64,000 bases of DNA from Planotetraspora sp. A-T 1434 (GTDB lineage: Bacteria; Actinomycetota; Actinomycetes; Streptosporangiales; Streptosporangiaceae), in contig NZ_JAOEGB010000034.1 in NCBI RefSeq assembly GCF_025420585.1, positions 1 through 64,000 of the forward strand, written 5' to 3'. The translations under genes were made by a program, and so were the position numbers. The notes under the pieces are model-generated. The model had not been told where the DNA came from, searched no databases, and saw only the letters and a list, made by a program, of their open reading frames with translations. Within the stretch, counting starts at the first letter, position 1. Every line of letters begins with the position of its first letter. Of the stretch, positions 8,388 to 17,257 are shown in pieces.

Positions 8388-9326
8388 GTGTCCCAGACCC
8401 CCCTTAACTCCGGTGATTCGCCGCTGGTACGAGAGGCACTGAGCTCTGTGGTTTCACGTGAAACAGCCGCGCCCCCACTCGCGGCTGCGCCTGCCGTCGG
8501 TTATTCGGCACGCAGTGAAGGGGACTGGCCGAGGCCGCCCAAATGCCGGGTGATGACCGTGGCCAACCAGAAGGGCGGGGTAGGGAAGACCACCACGGCC
8601 GTCAACCTTGCCGCCGCGCTCTCCATGCACGGACAGCGGGTGCTCGTTGTGGACCTCGACCCGCAGGGCAATGCCTCGACCGCCCTGGCGACCGAGCACC
8701 GGGCGGGTGTGCCCTCGGTGTATCAGGTCCTGGTCGACGACCTTGCCCTGTCGTCCATCGTGACGCCGGTCCCCGATATGCCGGGGCTGTTCTGCGCGCC
8801 CGCGACCCTCGACCTGGCGGGCGCGGAGATCGAGCTGGTCCCCATGGTCGGCCGCGAGACCCGGTTGAAGCGCGCGCTGGCCAATTTCGAGGCGATGGAG
8901 TTCGACTACATCCTCATCGACTGCCCGCCGTCGCTCGGGCTGCTGACCGTGAACGCGATGGCGGCGGCGCAGGAGGTGCTGATCCCTATCCAGTGCGAGT
9001 ATTACGCGCTCGAAGGTCTCACCCAGCTTCTGCAGAACGTTGAGCTGGTTCGCGTCCACCTGAACCAGACGCTGTCGGTCTCCACGATCCTGCTGACGAT
9101 GTACGACGGCAGGACGAGGCTGGCCTCCCAGGTGGCCGAGGAGGTGCGCTCCCACTTCGGCGACACGGTGCTCGACGCGGTCATCCCGCGTAGCGTCCGG
9201 GTCTCCGAGGCGCCGAGCTACGGGCAGTCCGTCATGACCTACGACCCCGGGTCGAGCGGGGCCATGGCCTATATGGAGGCGGCCCGCGAGATCGCCTACC
9301 GGGCGGCGGCCCTGCACCAGCCGTAG
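8388..9326 (+). CDS. parA: Chromosome partitioning ATPase ParA
   Basis: Walker-type ATPase that moves ParB-parS complexes. The deviant Walker A KGGVGKTTTAVNLAAAL and the DYILIDCPPSLGLLT segment are diagnostic. I place the start at GTG 8388 after GAAAGGA; the reading frame is open back to 8244, but that part overlaps rsmG and shows no ParA features. About 60 residues precede the ATPase fold, and this stretch (VVSRETAA) is encoded by a perfect parS palindrome at 8451-8464. parB follows after 138 nt. Confidence 0.94.
   Translation: MSQTPLNSGDSPLVREALSSVVSRETAAPPLAAAPAVGYSARSEGDWPRPPKCRVMTVANQKGGVGKTTTAVNLAAALSMHGQRVLVVDLDPQGNASTALATEHRAGVPSVYQVLVDDLALSSIVTPVPDMPGLFCAPATLDLAGAEIELVPMVGRETRLKRALANFEAMEFDYILIDCPPSLGLLTVNAMAAAQEVLIPIQCEYYALEGLTQLLQNVELVRVHLNQTLSVSTILLTMYDGRTRLASQVAEEVRSHFGDTVLDAVIPRSVRVSEAPSYGQSVMTYDPGSSGAMAYMEAAREIAYRAAALHQP
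8451..8464. promoter_or_regulatory. parS: parS centromere site within parA
   Basis: The palindrome GTTTCACGTGAAAC matches the bacterial parS core exactly and lies within codons about 22-26 of parA, encoding VSRET. It is the known ParB-binding sequence; more copies lie downstream of parB. Confidence 0.93.
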
Positions 9327-9404
9327 ACCCCTCGTCGGCCCGGCTCCGTGTGGTGATGCTCATAGAGGAGTCCGCGCAGCGGTAACCTCTCGTGGTGTGC
9401 GTAG

Positions 9405-9435
9405 AGTGCCCAGCGGCCGAAGGTCGCTGGGCACT
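9405..9435 (+). other. Hairpin in the parA-parB intergenic region
   Basis: An 11-bp perfect stem (AGTGCCCAGCG at 9405-9415 pairing with 9425-9435) with a 9-nt loop sits 30 nt before the parB start. It could be a partial terminator or an RNA-stability element that sets the ParA:ParB ratio; the sequence alone does not decide. Confidence 0.5.
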
Positions 9436-9464
9436 GCCTTCTGTGCGGTGCTTAAGGAGCAGCG

Positions 9465-10424
9465 GTGACTCAGCAGCGTCGGGGACTGGGCAAGGGCCTT
9501 GGGGCTCTGATTCCCACGGGACCGATCGTCGACCCAGCGGTCGCGACGAGCTCTCCCTCCGAGGATCCGGGCGACTCCGGGCTGAGGCCGGTCGAAGGGG
9601 CCCACTTCCAGGAGATCGCCGTCACCGCGATCTCGCCCAACCCGCGGCAGCCGCGTGAGGTCTTCGACGAGGAGCGCCTGGAGGAGCTCGCCGCCTCGAT
9701 CGCCGAGGTGGGTCTGCTCCAGCCGGTGGTCGTCCGCTCTGTCGGTGACGAGCGCTTCGAGCTCATCATGGGGGAGCGGCGGTGGCGTGCCTCGAAGCTC
9801 GCCGGTCTGGAGCGGATCCCGGCGATCGTCCGGACCACGCAGGACGACGAGATGCTGCGCGAGGCGCTCATCGAGAACCTCCAGCGCGAGCAGCTCAACT
9901 CCCTGGAGGAGGCGGCGGCCTACCAGCAGCTGCTCGACGACTTCGGCGCCACCCATGAGGTGCTGGCCAAGAAGGTCGGCCGATCCCGCTCGCACATCAG
10001 CAACACGCTGCGCCTGCTGAACCTCCCGCCCAACGTCCAGCTCCGCCTCGCGGCCGGCACCATCAGCGCGGGCCACGCACGAGCGCTCCTGTCGCTTGAC
10101 GACCACGCGGCCCAGGAGCGGCTCGCGAGCCGGATCGTCGCCGAGGGGCTGTCGGTCCGGACGGTCGAGGAGATCGTCGCGCTGGGAGACGCCGCCTCGG
10201 GGCCCGCGCCGCGCAAGCCGAGGGCGAAGCAGCCCACCGCCCCGGCGCTCCGCCATCTGGCGGACCGGCTCTCGGATCACTTCGAGACCAAGGTGAAGGT
10301 CGACCTAGGCCGCCGCAAGGGCCGGATCGTCGTCGAGTTCTCCACGATCGACGACCTGGAGCGCATCATCGGCACGATGGCCCCAGAGGCGAGCAACACG
10401 ATGCGCGGCCTCTCGGCCGAGTAG
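9465..10424 (+). CDS. parB: Chromosome partitioning protein ParB
   Basis: CTP-dependent DNA clamp that loads at parS and spreads. The ParB N-terminal CTPase motif GERRWRASKLAG is near residue 103; the central helix-turn-helix (VLAKKVGRSRSHISNTLRLL) recognises parS; the C-terminal dimerisation domain follows a basic Pro-rich linker. Start GTG 9465 has AAGGAG 6 nt upstream. The N-terminus RRGLGKGLGALIP is the expected ParA-stimulating patch. Length 319 aa. Confidence 0.97.
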   Translation: MTQQRRGLGKGLGALIPTGPIVDPAVATSSPSEDPGDSGLRPVEGAHFQEIAVTAISPNPRQPREVFDEERLEELAASIAEVGLLQPVVVRSVGDERFELIMGERRWRASKLAGLERIPAIVRTTQDDEMLREALIENLQREQLNSLEEAAAYQQLLDDFGATHEVLAKKVGRSRSHISNTLRLLNLPPNVQLRLAAGTISAGHARALLSLDDHAAQERLASRIVAEGLSVRTVEEIVALGDAASGPAPRKPRAKQPTAPALRHLADRLSDHFETKVKVDLGRRKGRIVVEFSTIDDLERIIGTMAPEASNTMRGLSAE

Positions 10425-10581
10425 ACGGCTCGCGGAGCGAGAGCGGCCGGGTGCGGAGGCCGTCGTAAGACCGTGCCACGAGACCACCGCGCCCGTGCCC
10501 GCGCCCGGCCGCGAACGCGGCCTCACCAGACCGCAAGCATCACGGTCGGCCGGAGTGCCCGCCCGCTCTCGCATCGGCTTC

Positions 10582-10724
10582 GTTTCACGTGAAACAGCAC
10601 CAGCACTTCCGCCCTGCCCTGATGCGCTTACCGTTGTGTTTCACGTGAAACAGCACGAGCGTCGTTATGCGCCTGGGCCCGGTTCACGTGAAGTCCAATG
10701 CCGGACCGCTGTTTCACGTGAAAC
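10582..10724. promoter_or_regulatory. parS: Cluster of parS sites downstream of parB
   Basis: Three perfect GTTTCACGTGAAAC palindromes lie at 10582-10595, 10638-10651 (the latter extended to a 16-bp TGTTTCACGTGAAACA) and 10711-10724. A degenerate copy (core TTCACGTGAA) is at 10683-10692. They fill most of the 312-bp gap 10425-10736 between the convergent parB and ddl. This is a likely main ParB loading centre, about 8 kb from oriC. No gene is apparent in the gap. Confidence 0.93.
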
Positions 10725-10736
10725 CGGGCCCAGGAT

Positions 10737-11687
10737 CTACCCTCGGTGGGCGGCCATCTCCAGGAGGCCCTTGCAGAGCGTGCCGAGATCCCGCCCGGCC
10801 GCCCCGGCCGCCATCGGAAGCAGCGATGTCTCCGTCATACCGGGTGCCACGTTCACCTCAAGGAAGTACGGCCGGCCGGCGGCGTCCACGATGAGGTCCG
10901 TGCGGGAGATATCCCGGAGGCCGAGCGCGGTATGGGCGGCCACGGCCATCGCCGCGCATGCCTCCGTCGCCTCGGCGGGCAGCCGGGCCGGAGCGAAGAA
11001 CTCCGTGTGCCCGGCTGTGTAGCGGGCCGCATAGTCGTACACGCCGCCGTCCGCCACGATCTCCACGGGCGGCAGCGCCACCGGCCCGTCGCCCAGATCG
11101 ACGACGGACACCGCGACCTCCACTCCCTTGATGTACTTCTCGATCAGCGCGGTGTCGCCGTACGCGAAGCACCCGACCATCGCGGCGGGCAGTTCCTCGG
11201 CGGTCCGCACGATCGATGCGCCCAGCGCGGAGCCACCGCGTGACGGCTTGACGAACAGGGGCAGCCCGAGCCGCTCCACGATCCGGGCGAGGACGGCGGC
11301 CGCGCCGAGATCGTGGAAGGTCTCCTTGGGCAGCGCCACCGAGTCCGGCGTGTTCAGTCCCCAGGACCGGACGACCGCCTTCGCCGTCGGCTTGTCAAAT
11401 GCCACACGGCAGGCGTCCGGCGTGGCGCCCACGTACGGCACGCCGAGGAGCTCCAGGACGGACCGAATGGCGCCGTCCTCACCCGCGCCGCCGTGGAGCG
11501 TCACGAAGGCCGCGTCGGGCGGATCCGACAGCACGGCGGGGACCAGAGTGGCGTCGGTGTCCCGCGTCTCCACGTCGACCCCCGCCGCCCGGAGCACCTC
11601 GGCGACCCGGCGGCCCGAGCGGATGGACACCTCGCGCTCGTACGACAGCCCGCCCGCCAGGATGAGCACGTGCCCGAGATCGCTCAT
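10737..11687 (-). CDS. ddl: D-alanine--D-alanine ligase family protein
   Basis: ATP-grasp enzyme that joins two D-alanines for peptidoglycan precursors. Visible features are HGGAGEDG (substrate-binding region near residue 65), the FVKPSRGGSALGAS nucleotide loop near 146, and the metal/substrate segment YFLEVNVAPGMTETSLLPMA near 280. At 316 residues it is of the DdlB length. ATG 11687 follows GGGAGC. It converges on parB across the parS cluster. It may be an additional rather than the only Ddl; that cannot be told from this window. Confidence 0.88.
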   Translation of the reverse strand: MSDLGHVLILAGGLSYEREVSIRSGRRVAEVLRAAGVDVETRDTDATLVPAVLSDPPDAAFVTLHGGAGEDGAIRSVLELLGVPYVGATPDACRVAFDKPTAKAVVRSWGLNTPDSVALPKETFHDLGAAAVLARIVERLGLPLFVKPSRGGSALGASIVRTAEELPAAMVGCFAYGDTALIEKYIKGVEVAVSVVDLGDGPVALPPVEIVADGGVYDYAARYTAGHTEFFAPARLPAEATEACAAMAVAAHTALGLRDISRTDLIVDAAGRPYFLEVNVAPGMTETSLLPMAAGAAGRDLGTLCKGLLEMAAHRG

Positions 11688-11813
11688 GCGGAGCTCCCCG
11701 GAAGCGGCCGGGTGCCCGCCCGCCCGGTACGCGCTCGCACCGGCCCCCCTCGCGGCGCCGCCACGGAGAGCCGTCCTTCGGTCATCGTTCGCTCGCTCAC
11801 GGAGAGGGCCTTT

Positions 11814-11876
11814 CTCGCCTCGAGGAGTCCTGTACGGCCAGCCCGAACAGGCTAGCCGTACAGCGACTCAGGCGAG
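11814..11876 (-). terminator. Long hairpin after the aminotransferase gene
   Basis: Nested inverted repeats pair 11814-11820 with 11870-11876 (CTCGCCT), 11825-11829 with 11865-11869 (GAGTC) and 11830-11838 with 11855-11863 (CTGTACGGC). The structure overlaps the aminotransferase stop codon and is well placed to end its transcript before ddl. No U-tract. Confidence 0.6.
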
Positions 11877-13193
11877 GTCGGGGCCTGGCGTGTCGACGCC
11901 GGCGTGCCCGGGGGCGGACCCGGTGCCGAACGTGTCGCGGAGCTGCAACTCCTGGTCGATCACCCCGGCGAGGCGGCGTACGCCCTCACGGATGCGGTCG
12001 GGCTCGGGGTAGCAATAGGACAGCCGCATGTGCTGGGCGCCGCCGCCGTCCGAGTAGAAGCCGGTGCCCGGGACGAACGCGACGCGCTCGGCGACCGCGC
12101 GCGGGAGGATGGCCTTGGAGTTCAGCCCCGCGGGAAGGGTCATCCAGACGAAGAAGCCGCCCGCGGGATGGGTCCACGAGCAGCCGGGCGGCATGAGCAC
12201 CTGTAGAGCGCCGAGCAGCGCGTCGCGTCGCTCGCGGTAGAGCTCCCGGAACGTCTTGATCTGCTCGCGCCACGGCTGGGTGGCGAGGTAGTGCCCCACG
12301 GCGAGCTGGGTGAAGGACGAATGCGACAGCACGGCCGACTCCATCGCGAGGATGAGCTTGTCGCGCACGGCGTGCGGAGCGAGCGCCCAGCCGACGCGGA
12401 AGCCCGGCGCGAGCGTCTTGGAGAACGAGCCCAGGTAGACGACGCCCTCGGGGTCGTCGGCGCGGAGCGCGCGCAGTGGCTCCCCGTCGAAGCCGAGCAG
12501 TCCGTAGGGGTTGTCCTCGACGACGAGCACGCCCGCCCGCTGGCAGATCTCCAGCACCTGGCGGCGGCGCACCTCGTTGAGGGTTACGCCCGCCGGGTTC
12601 TGGAACGTCGGGATCGTGTAGAGGAACTTGATGCGGTTGCCCGCGGTCTGCAGGGCGTAGATGGTCTGCGCGAGCGACTCGGGGATCAGCCCCTGGTCGT
12701 CCATCGCGATGTGCACGACCTTGGCCTGGTAGGCGCTGAACGTGCCGAGAGCGCCCACGTAGGACGGCCCTTCGGCCAGGACGACGTCGCCCGGGTCGAT
12801 GAAGATTCGCGTGATGAGGTCGAGGGCCTGCTGCGAGCCGACCGTGACGACGACGTCGTCGGCCCCGGCCTCGATGCCCTCCAGCCGCATGACCTCGCAG
12901 ATCTGCTCACGGAGGGCGGGGTCGCCCTGGCCCGAGCCGTACTGGAGGGCGACGGGGCCGCGCTTGGCGACCAGCTCGGCGACGAGCTCGCCGACCACGT
13001 CGAGGGGCAGGGCCGTGACGTACGGCATGCCGCCGGCGAGCGAGACCACCTCGGGCCTCGAGGCGACGGCGAAGAGAGCTCGGATTTCGGAGGCGACCAT
13101 TCCGGCGGCGCGGGCGGCGTAACGGTCGACGTAGGCGTCAATGCGCGACCCTTGGGGCGCGTTAGTCCGACCGTGATCGAGCTCCTGCGACAC
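11868..13193 (-). CDS. PLP-dependent aminotransferase, 2-aminoadipate/MocR-like fold
   Basis: Fold-type I aminotransferase. The PLP-binding lysine lies in YLGSFSKTLAPGFRVGW, with upstream GSQQALDLITRIFIDPGD and the asparagine motif IPTFQNPAGV. The 441 residues have no N-terminal winged helix, so this is an enzyme, not a MocR regulator. It resembles LysN/2-aminoadipate and aromatic aminotransferases; substrate unknown. GTG 13193 has GGAGG about 6 nt upstream. Genes of this family next to parB are common in actinobacteria, but no functional link to segregation is known. Confidence 0.87.
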   Translation of the reverse strand: MSQELDHGRTNAPQGSRIDAYVDRYAARAAGMVASEIRALFAVASRPEVVSLAGGMPYVTALPLDVVGELVAELVAKRGPVALQYGSGQGDPALREQICEVMRLEGIEAGADDVVVTVGSQQALDLITRIFIDPGDVVLAEGPSYVGALGTFSAYQAKVVHIAMDDQGLIPESLAQTIYALQTAGNRIKFLYTIPTFQNPAGVTLNEVRRRQVLEICQRAGVLVVEDNPYGLLGFDGEPLRALRADDPEGVVYLGSFSKTLAPGFRVGWALAPHAVRDKLILAMESAVLSHSSFTQLAVGHYLATQPWREQIKTFRELYRERRDALLGALQVLMPPGCSWTHPAGGFFVWMTLPAGLNSKAILPRAVAERVAFVPGTGFYSDGGGAQHMRLSYCYPEPDRIREGVRRLAGVIDQELQLRDTFGTGSAPGHAGVDTPGPDLA

Positions 13194-13471
13194 GGTCCAC
13201 CTCCGATCACATAGCCGAGAAATCTAGAGTACGGTAGCGCGCCACGCCGATCACAGCAGGCCCTTGACGATGAAGGGCCGCCGTCCTTGCTGCTCCATGC
13301 CATTCCTGAGGGCCCAGTGGCCGGTGATACGCATAAGACCGCCGTGGAAAGAGGGGCGGATGAACGCTGTGGCGGCCGACCCGTGACGTCTCCCTGAGTT
13401 ACGATGCGAGCTGGAGACGCCGTATTCGCGCGCTTTTCTGGCAGCACTCCTGGCGGGGATTGGGGCATCAC

Positions 13472-14089
13472 GTGTCGCGTCGGCTGGCCAACGTCACTCT
13501 CGACAATCTCGACGACCTGCCACGCCGATGCAGGCGCTGCGTGTTCTGGGAGCTCGACCCCGTCAGCGGCGAGCGGGCCGTACAGGCCGGTGATCCGGGC
13601 CTGGAGAAGGAGGCGTGGATCTCCGGAACGCTCCTGGAGTGGGGGAGCTGCGGGAAGATCGCCTATGTCGACGGGGTGGCGGCCGGCTTCGTGCTCTACG
13701 CGCCGCCGCTCTATGTGCCGCGCTCGATCGCGTTCCCGACCTCACCGGTGAGCTCGGACGCGGTGCTGCTGATGACGGCGCACATCATCCCCGAGTTCTC
13801 CGGGGGAGGGCTCGGCCGGATGCTCGTCCAGGGCGTCGCGAAGGACCTGACCCGCCGGGGCGTCCGCGCGATCGAGGCGTTCGGCGACCTCAAATGGGAG
13901 CAGCCGAGCTGCGTCATGCCGGCCGAATACCTGCTGTCCGTCGGGTTCAAGACGGTGCGCCCGCATCTGCGGTTCCCCCGGCTCCGCCTGGAGCTCAAGA
14001 CGGCCGTCTCCTGGCGTGAGGACGTCGAGGTGGCCCTGGAGCGGCTTCTTGGGTCGATGTCCCCCGAGCGGGCTCTACGGCCCGTTTGA
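13472..14089 (+). CDS. GNAT-family N-acetyltransferase
   Basis: Predicted acyl-CoA-dependent acetyltransferase of unknown substrate. The fold is indicated by MTAHIIPEFSGGGLGRMLVQ (acetyl-CoA-binding region, about residues 105-124) and GVRAIEAFGDL. An N-terminal CRRCVFWELDP segment is typical of an actinobacterial subgroup found in this chromosomal neighbourhood. GTG 13472 is my preferred start, but TTG 13460 is possible because ribosome-site matches are weak. Ends just before a bidirectional terminator shared with trxA. Confidence 0.83.
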   Translation: MSRRLANVTLDNLDDLPRRCRRCVFWELDPVSGERAVQAGDPGLEKEAWISGTLLEWGSCGKIAYVDGVAAGFVLYAPPLYVPRSIAFPTSPVSSDAVLLMTAHIIPEFSGGGLGRMLVQGVAKDLTRRGVRAIEAFGDLKWEQPSCVMPAEYLLSVGFKTVRPHLRFPRLRLELKTAVSWREDVEVALERLLGSMSPERALRPV

Positions 14090-14118
14090 GGCCATCTCAG
14101 GAGGCCGCCTGATCGTGA

Positions 14119-14150
14119 AAAACCCCCCGTGCCGGAGCGCGGGGGGTTTT
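14119..14150. terminator. Bidirectional intrinsic terminator
   Basis: An 11-bp stem (AAAACCCCCCG at 14119-14129 pairing with 14140-14150) with a 10-nt loop lies between the convergent GNAT and trxA genes. The A-run on one side and T-run on the other give a U-tract in both directions. Confidence 0.85.
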
Positions 14151-14208
14151 CCGTTGGGTGGGGTGCCGCCGGAAAGGCGGTGGTACGGCTCGCGTGCCGC
14201 AGGGGGCG

Positions 14209-14532
14209 TCAGATGATGCCCTCGAGCTCGCGGAGCAGCATCGCCTTCGGCTTCGCGCCGATGATCTGCTTCACGACCTCTCCACCCTTGTAGACGTTCA
14301 TCGTCGGGATCTGGAGTACGTTGTAGTCCCGCGGAACCGACGGGTTCTCGTCGATGTTCAGCTTGACCACCGTCAGCTTCTCCGCGTGCTCGTTCGCGAT
14401 CTCCTCCAGGATCGGCGCGACCTGGCGGCACGGCCCGCACCACTCCGCCCAGAAGTCGACCAGGACCGGCTTGTCGCTCTTGAGGACCTCGGCCTCGAAG
14501 TTGCCGTCGGTCACGCTCTTGATGGCGCCCAA
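14209..14532 (-). CDS. trxA: Thioredoxin
   Basis: 107-residue cytoplasmic disulfide reductase with the active site WCGPC at residues 31-35 and the cis-proline loop IPTM near 75. The start is TTG 14532, preceded by GGGGAG. It lies 84 nt downstream of trxB on the same strand, giving the trxB-trxA pair found next to sigM in mycobacteria and Streptomyces. Confidence 0.97.
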   Translation of the reverse strand: MGAIKSVTDGNFEAEVLKSDKPVLVDFWAEWCGPCRQVAPILEEIANEHAEKLTVVKLNIDENPSVPRDYNVLQIPTMNVYKGGEVVKQIIGAKPKAMLLRELEGII

Positions 14533-14616
14533 GGTTTTCTCCCCTAGCTCTGTGTGGTCGGTGTAACCGCGGGGGCGGCCCCCGCATTCCCGGTCAGCCC
14601 CCCGGTTCAGCTCCGG

Positions 14617-15546
14617 TCAGCCCTGGCTGGCGAGCCAGCGCTCGGCGTCGAGCGACGCGGAGCAGCCGGTGCCGGCGGCCGTGATGGCCTGCCGGTAGAT
14701 GTGGTCGACGACGTCGCCCGCCGCGAAGACTCCGTCGATGTTCGTCCGGGTGGTGGGCGCCTCGACGAGGATGTAGCCCTCCTTGTCGAGAGCCACCTGG
14801 CCCTTGACCAGCTCGGTGCGCGGCTCGTGGCCGATCGCGACGAACACGCCGCTGACGGAAAGCTCGGTCTCCTCGCCCGTCTTGACGTTGCGGATTCGCA
14901 CCCCGGTGACGCGGGTGTCGCCCAGGATGTCGACGACTTCGCTGTCCCAGATGAAGCGGATCTTCTCGTTGGCGAACGCGCGGTCCTGCATGATCTTGCT
15001 GGCACGCAGTTCGTTCCGCCGGTGGACGACCGTTACCGAGCGGGCGAACCGGGTCAGGAAGGTGGCCTCCTCCATCGCCGTGTCGCCGCCGCCGACGACC
15101 ACGATGTCCTGGTCGCGGAAGAAGAAGCCGTCACACGTGGCACACCATGACACGCCGCGGCCGGATAGGTGCTTCTCCTTCTCCAGGCCGAGCTCGCGGT
15201 AGCGCGACCCGGTGGCCAGGATGACGGTCTTGCCGTAGAACGTGTCGGTGTGAGTCTTCACGACCTTCGGGTTGGCCTCGAGGTCGACCTCGATCACGTC
15301 GTCGGCGACCAGCTCGGCTCCGAACCGCTCCGCCTGCTTGCGCAGGTTGTCCATCAGGTCCGGCCCCATGATGCCGTCGGGGAAGCCGGGGAAGTTCTCC
15401 ACCTCCGTGGTGTTCATGAGGGCGCCGCCGGCGGTCACCGACCCCTCGAACACGAGAGGCTTGAGGTCGGCGCGCGCCGAGTAGACGGCCGACGTGTAGC
15501 CGGCCGGCCCCGACCCGATGATGATCACGTTACGGACGTCGCTCAA
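14617..15546 (-). CDS. trxB: Thioredoxin reductase
   Basis: FAD/NADPH flavoenzyme that reduces thioredoxin. FAD motif [10 protein letters not shown] is at residues 11-20, the redox-active CATC at 135-138, and the NADPH motif [10 protein letters not shown] follows. Length 309 aa. The start is TTG 15546 with GGAAGG 8 nt upstream. It is the natural partner of the trxA just downstream and is likely under oxidative-stress control with the neighbouring ECF sigma system (inference from position). Confidence 0.97.
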   Translation of the reverse strand: MSDVRNVIIIGSGPAGYTSAVYSARADLKPLVFEGSVTAGGALMNTTEVENFPGFPDGIMGPDLMDNLRKQAERFGAELVADDVIEVDLEANPKVVKTHTDTFYGKTVILATGSRYRELGLEKEKHLSGRGVSWCATCDGFFFRDQDIVVVGGGDTAMEEATFLTRFARSVTVVHRRNELRASKIMQDRAFANEKIRFIWDSEVVDILGDTRVTGVRIRNVKTGEETELSVSGVFVAIGHEPRTELVKGQVALDKEGYILVEAPTTRTNIDGVFAAGDVVDHIYRQAITAAGTGCSASLDAERWLASQG

Positions 15547-15633
15547 CGGAATCGCCTTCCCGATGCGGTGTGTGCAGTCGCGTCAACAGATCCTAGGCGT
15601 TGCGGATTCCCGCCCCCGACATGCGGACACGGT

Positions 15634-15666
15634 GAAGCCCCCCGGGCGGGTCGCCTGAGGGGCTTC
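15634..15666 (-). terminator. Hairpin between the anti-sigma gene and trxB
   Basis: GAAGCCCC (15634-15641) pairs with GGGGCTTC (15659-15666), and the 17-nt interior can form a further short GC stem. It lies downstream of the anti-sigma stop and may end the murJ-sigM-antisigma transcript before trxB. Confidence 0.55.
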
Positions 15667-15697
15667 GTTCAGTCAGTCGTACGGCTGCCGCGTCCCG

Positions 15698-16615
15698 TCA
15701 GCGCCACGTGGCGAGGCCCTGCGGGCGCAGGCTCTTGCAGTCTGAGTCCACGACCACCACGCGCACGGCGTTGATGGTCTTGTCCTCCCAGAAGGCCATG
15801 ATCGTGGCCTCGTTGCCGTTGTAGAGGGCCTTGTCGACGCCGATCGGCTTGCGGTCGAGCTGGCTGGAGAACCGCTTGACGCACTTGTCGAGGTCCTGGT
15901 CGTCGTTGGTCCCCGAGCCGGGCGCGACGCCGAAGTAGCCCAGCAGCGGCCCGCTCAGCTCGCGAGTGGTGTAGTTGTGGCCGCTGGCGTAGACCGAGTA
16001 GGAGATCCTCCCCTTGAGCTCCGTCTTGGAAGGCGTGACGCTCGGGCCTCCCGCTCCCACCACGGACGGCGACTGCGAGCCGCCCGCCGAGATCAGGCTG
16101 GTGGCCAGTCCCGCGCCGCCGATGACGACGGCCGCCGCCGCGGCAGCGGCGACCGGCATCGCCCAGAGGCGCCGGCGGGACCCCTTCTTCCGCCTGACCG
16201 GTGTCACGATCGTCCCGTCGTCCGCGACCACGCCCAGGGAGACCGGTGCGAGGTCGGGGGCGGGCGCCGGATCGGGTGCGGTCTCCCAGGGGGAATCCTG
16301 CATGATGCGGTCCCAGTCGGGCGCCTCGGCGACACGGAGGCCGCCGTCGCGACGGCCCTCCAGATCGTGCTCGCCCAGCGAGCGGGTCGTCTCAGCGGCC
16401 AGCGCGCGGTCGATGCGCATGGCGACGCCGAGAGGCATCGCCGGCACCGGCATCGCCGCGAGGACCTCGCGAACCGCCGCCAGGTCGGCAAGGCTCTCCC
16501 CGCAGGGATCGCAGATCGCGATATGCTCGCGGACCTGCCGGGCCGTGGCGTCGTCAAGGAGGCCCTCTGCCAGCTCGGCGAGAATCTCCAGGTCGTAGTG
16601 CGTTTCACCCGTCAC
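15698..16615 (-). CDS. Membrane anti-sigma factor of SigM (ZAS type)
   Basis: Holds the cognate ECF sigma factor inactive at the membrane. The N-terminus has a zinc-type HxxxCxxC motif (HIAICDPC, near residues 31-38), a variable linker, one predicted transmembrane helix (PVAAAAAAAVVIGGAGLAT, about 155-173), and a C-terminal extracytoplasmic domain of about 125 residues. I chose GTG 16615, whose first codons overlap the sigM stop by 11 nt (GTGACGGGTGA). This matches Rv3912 in the equivalent M. tuberculosis cluster by position. 305 aa. Confidence 0.88.
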   Translation of the reverse strand: MTGETHYDLEILAELAEGLLDDATARQVREHIAICDPCGESLADLAAVREVLAAMPVPAMPLGVAMRIDRALAAETTRSLGEHDLEGRRDGGLRVAEAPDWDRIMQDSPWETAPDPAPAPDLAPVSLGVVADDGTIVTPVRRKKGSRRRLWAMPVAAAAAAAVVIGGAGLATSLISAGGSQSPSVVGAGGPSVTPSKTELKGRISYSVYASGHNYTTRELSGPLLGYFGVAPGSGTNDDQDLDKCVKRFSSQLDRKPIGVDKALYNGNEATIMAFWEDKTINAVRVVVVDSDCKSLRPQGLATWR

Positions 16616-17249
16616 GAAGTTCTGCTCCCTTCGCGGATGAGACGCGAGTGAGGTCTGATCGGTTCCGCAGATGCGAAAGAATCGGAACAAGTTTCGCCCT
16701 ACCGCGGGCGCATCGGCTCTTGACGGTTCCGGCGGGGACGCCGAGCACCGTGGCCGCGTCCTCGACCGAGTAGCCCATCATGTCGACCAGTACGAGAGCC
16801 GCTCGCTGGTCGGCGGGCAGAAGCTTGAGCGCGGCCGTGACCTCCATGGAGACCTCGCGATCGCCGGTCTGGTCGGCCGTCGGGGCGTCCCGCTCGGCGG
16901 CCTCCATCAGCTCGTCGTCGGCGACGGGCCGCACGGTCTTGCGGCGCATCCGGTCCAGGCACGCGTTGACCACGATGCGGTGGAGCCACGTGGTGACGGC
17001 GGCCTCGCCACGGAAGCTCTCGGCCTTGCGGTAGGCCGACACGAAGGCGTCCTGTACGGCGTCGGCCGCCTCGTCCGGGTCGCCGAGCGTCCGCAGCGCG
17101 ACCGCCCACATGCGGTCGCGGTGGCGCTTGACGATCTCGCTGAACGCGTGCGGATCGCCGCCGATGTGGCGGGTAAGAAGATCGGCATCGGTCAGCGCCG
17201 GACGCGCGGCGTGCTCAGCCGTTGGGGGATTCTCTGGTGGGGAGTTCAC
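16605..17249 (-). CDS. sigM: ECF-family RNA polymerase sigma factor SigM
   Basis: Directs RNA polymerase to a stress or envelope regulon. Region 2 (AADAVQDAFVSAYRKAESF to TWLHRIVVNACLDRMRRKT) and region 4 (LPADQRAALVLVDMMGYSVE, with the helix-turn-helix VPAGTVKSRCARGRAKL) are intact in 214 residues. GTG 17249 lies 8 nt after the pseudokinase stop, and the 3' end overlaps the anti-sigma gene. The symbol rests on conserved position between murJ and trxB, as in mycobacteria and Streptomyces. Confidence 0.92.
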   Translation of the reverse strand: MNSPPENPPTAEHAARPALTDADLLTRHIGGDPHAFSEIVKRHRDRMWAVALRTLGDPDEAADAVQDAFVSAYRKAESFRGEAAVTTWLHRIVVNACLDRMRRKTVRPVADDELMEAAERDAPTADQTGDREVSMEVTAALKLLPADQRAALVLVDMMGYSVEDAATVLGVPAGTVKSRCARGRAKLVPILSHLRNRSDLTRVSSAKGAELRDG

Positions 17250-17257
17250 AAGGCCTG

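Noticed and set aside
13259-13279. Short GGCCCTT/AAGGGCC hairpin before the GNAT gene
   Set aside because: Only 7 bp and not at a gene end; no reason to call a terminator or riboswitch.
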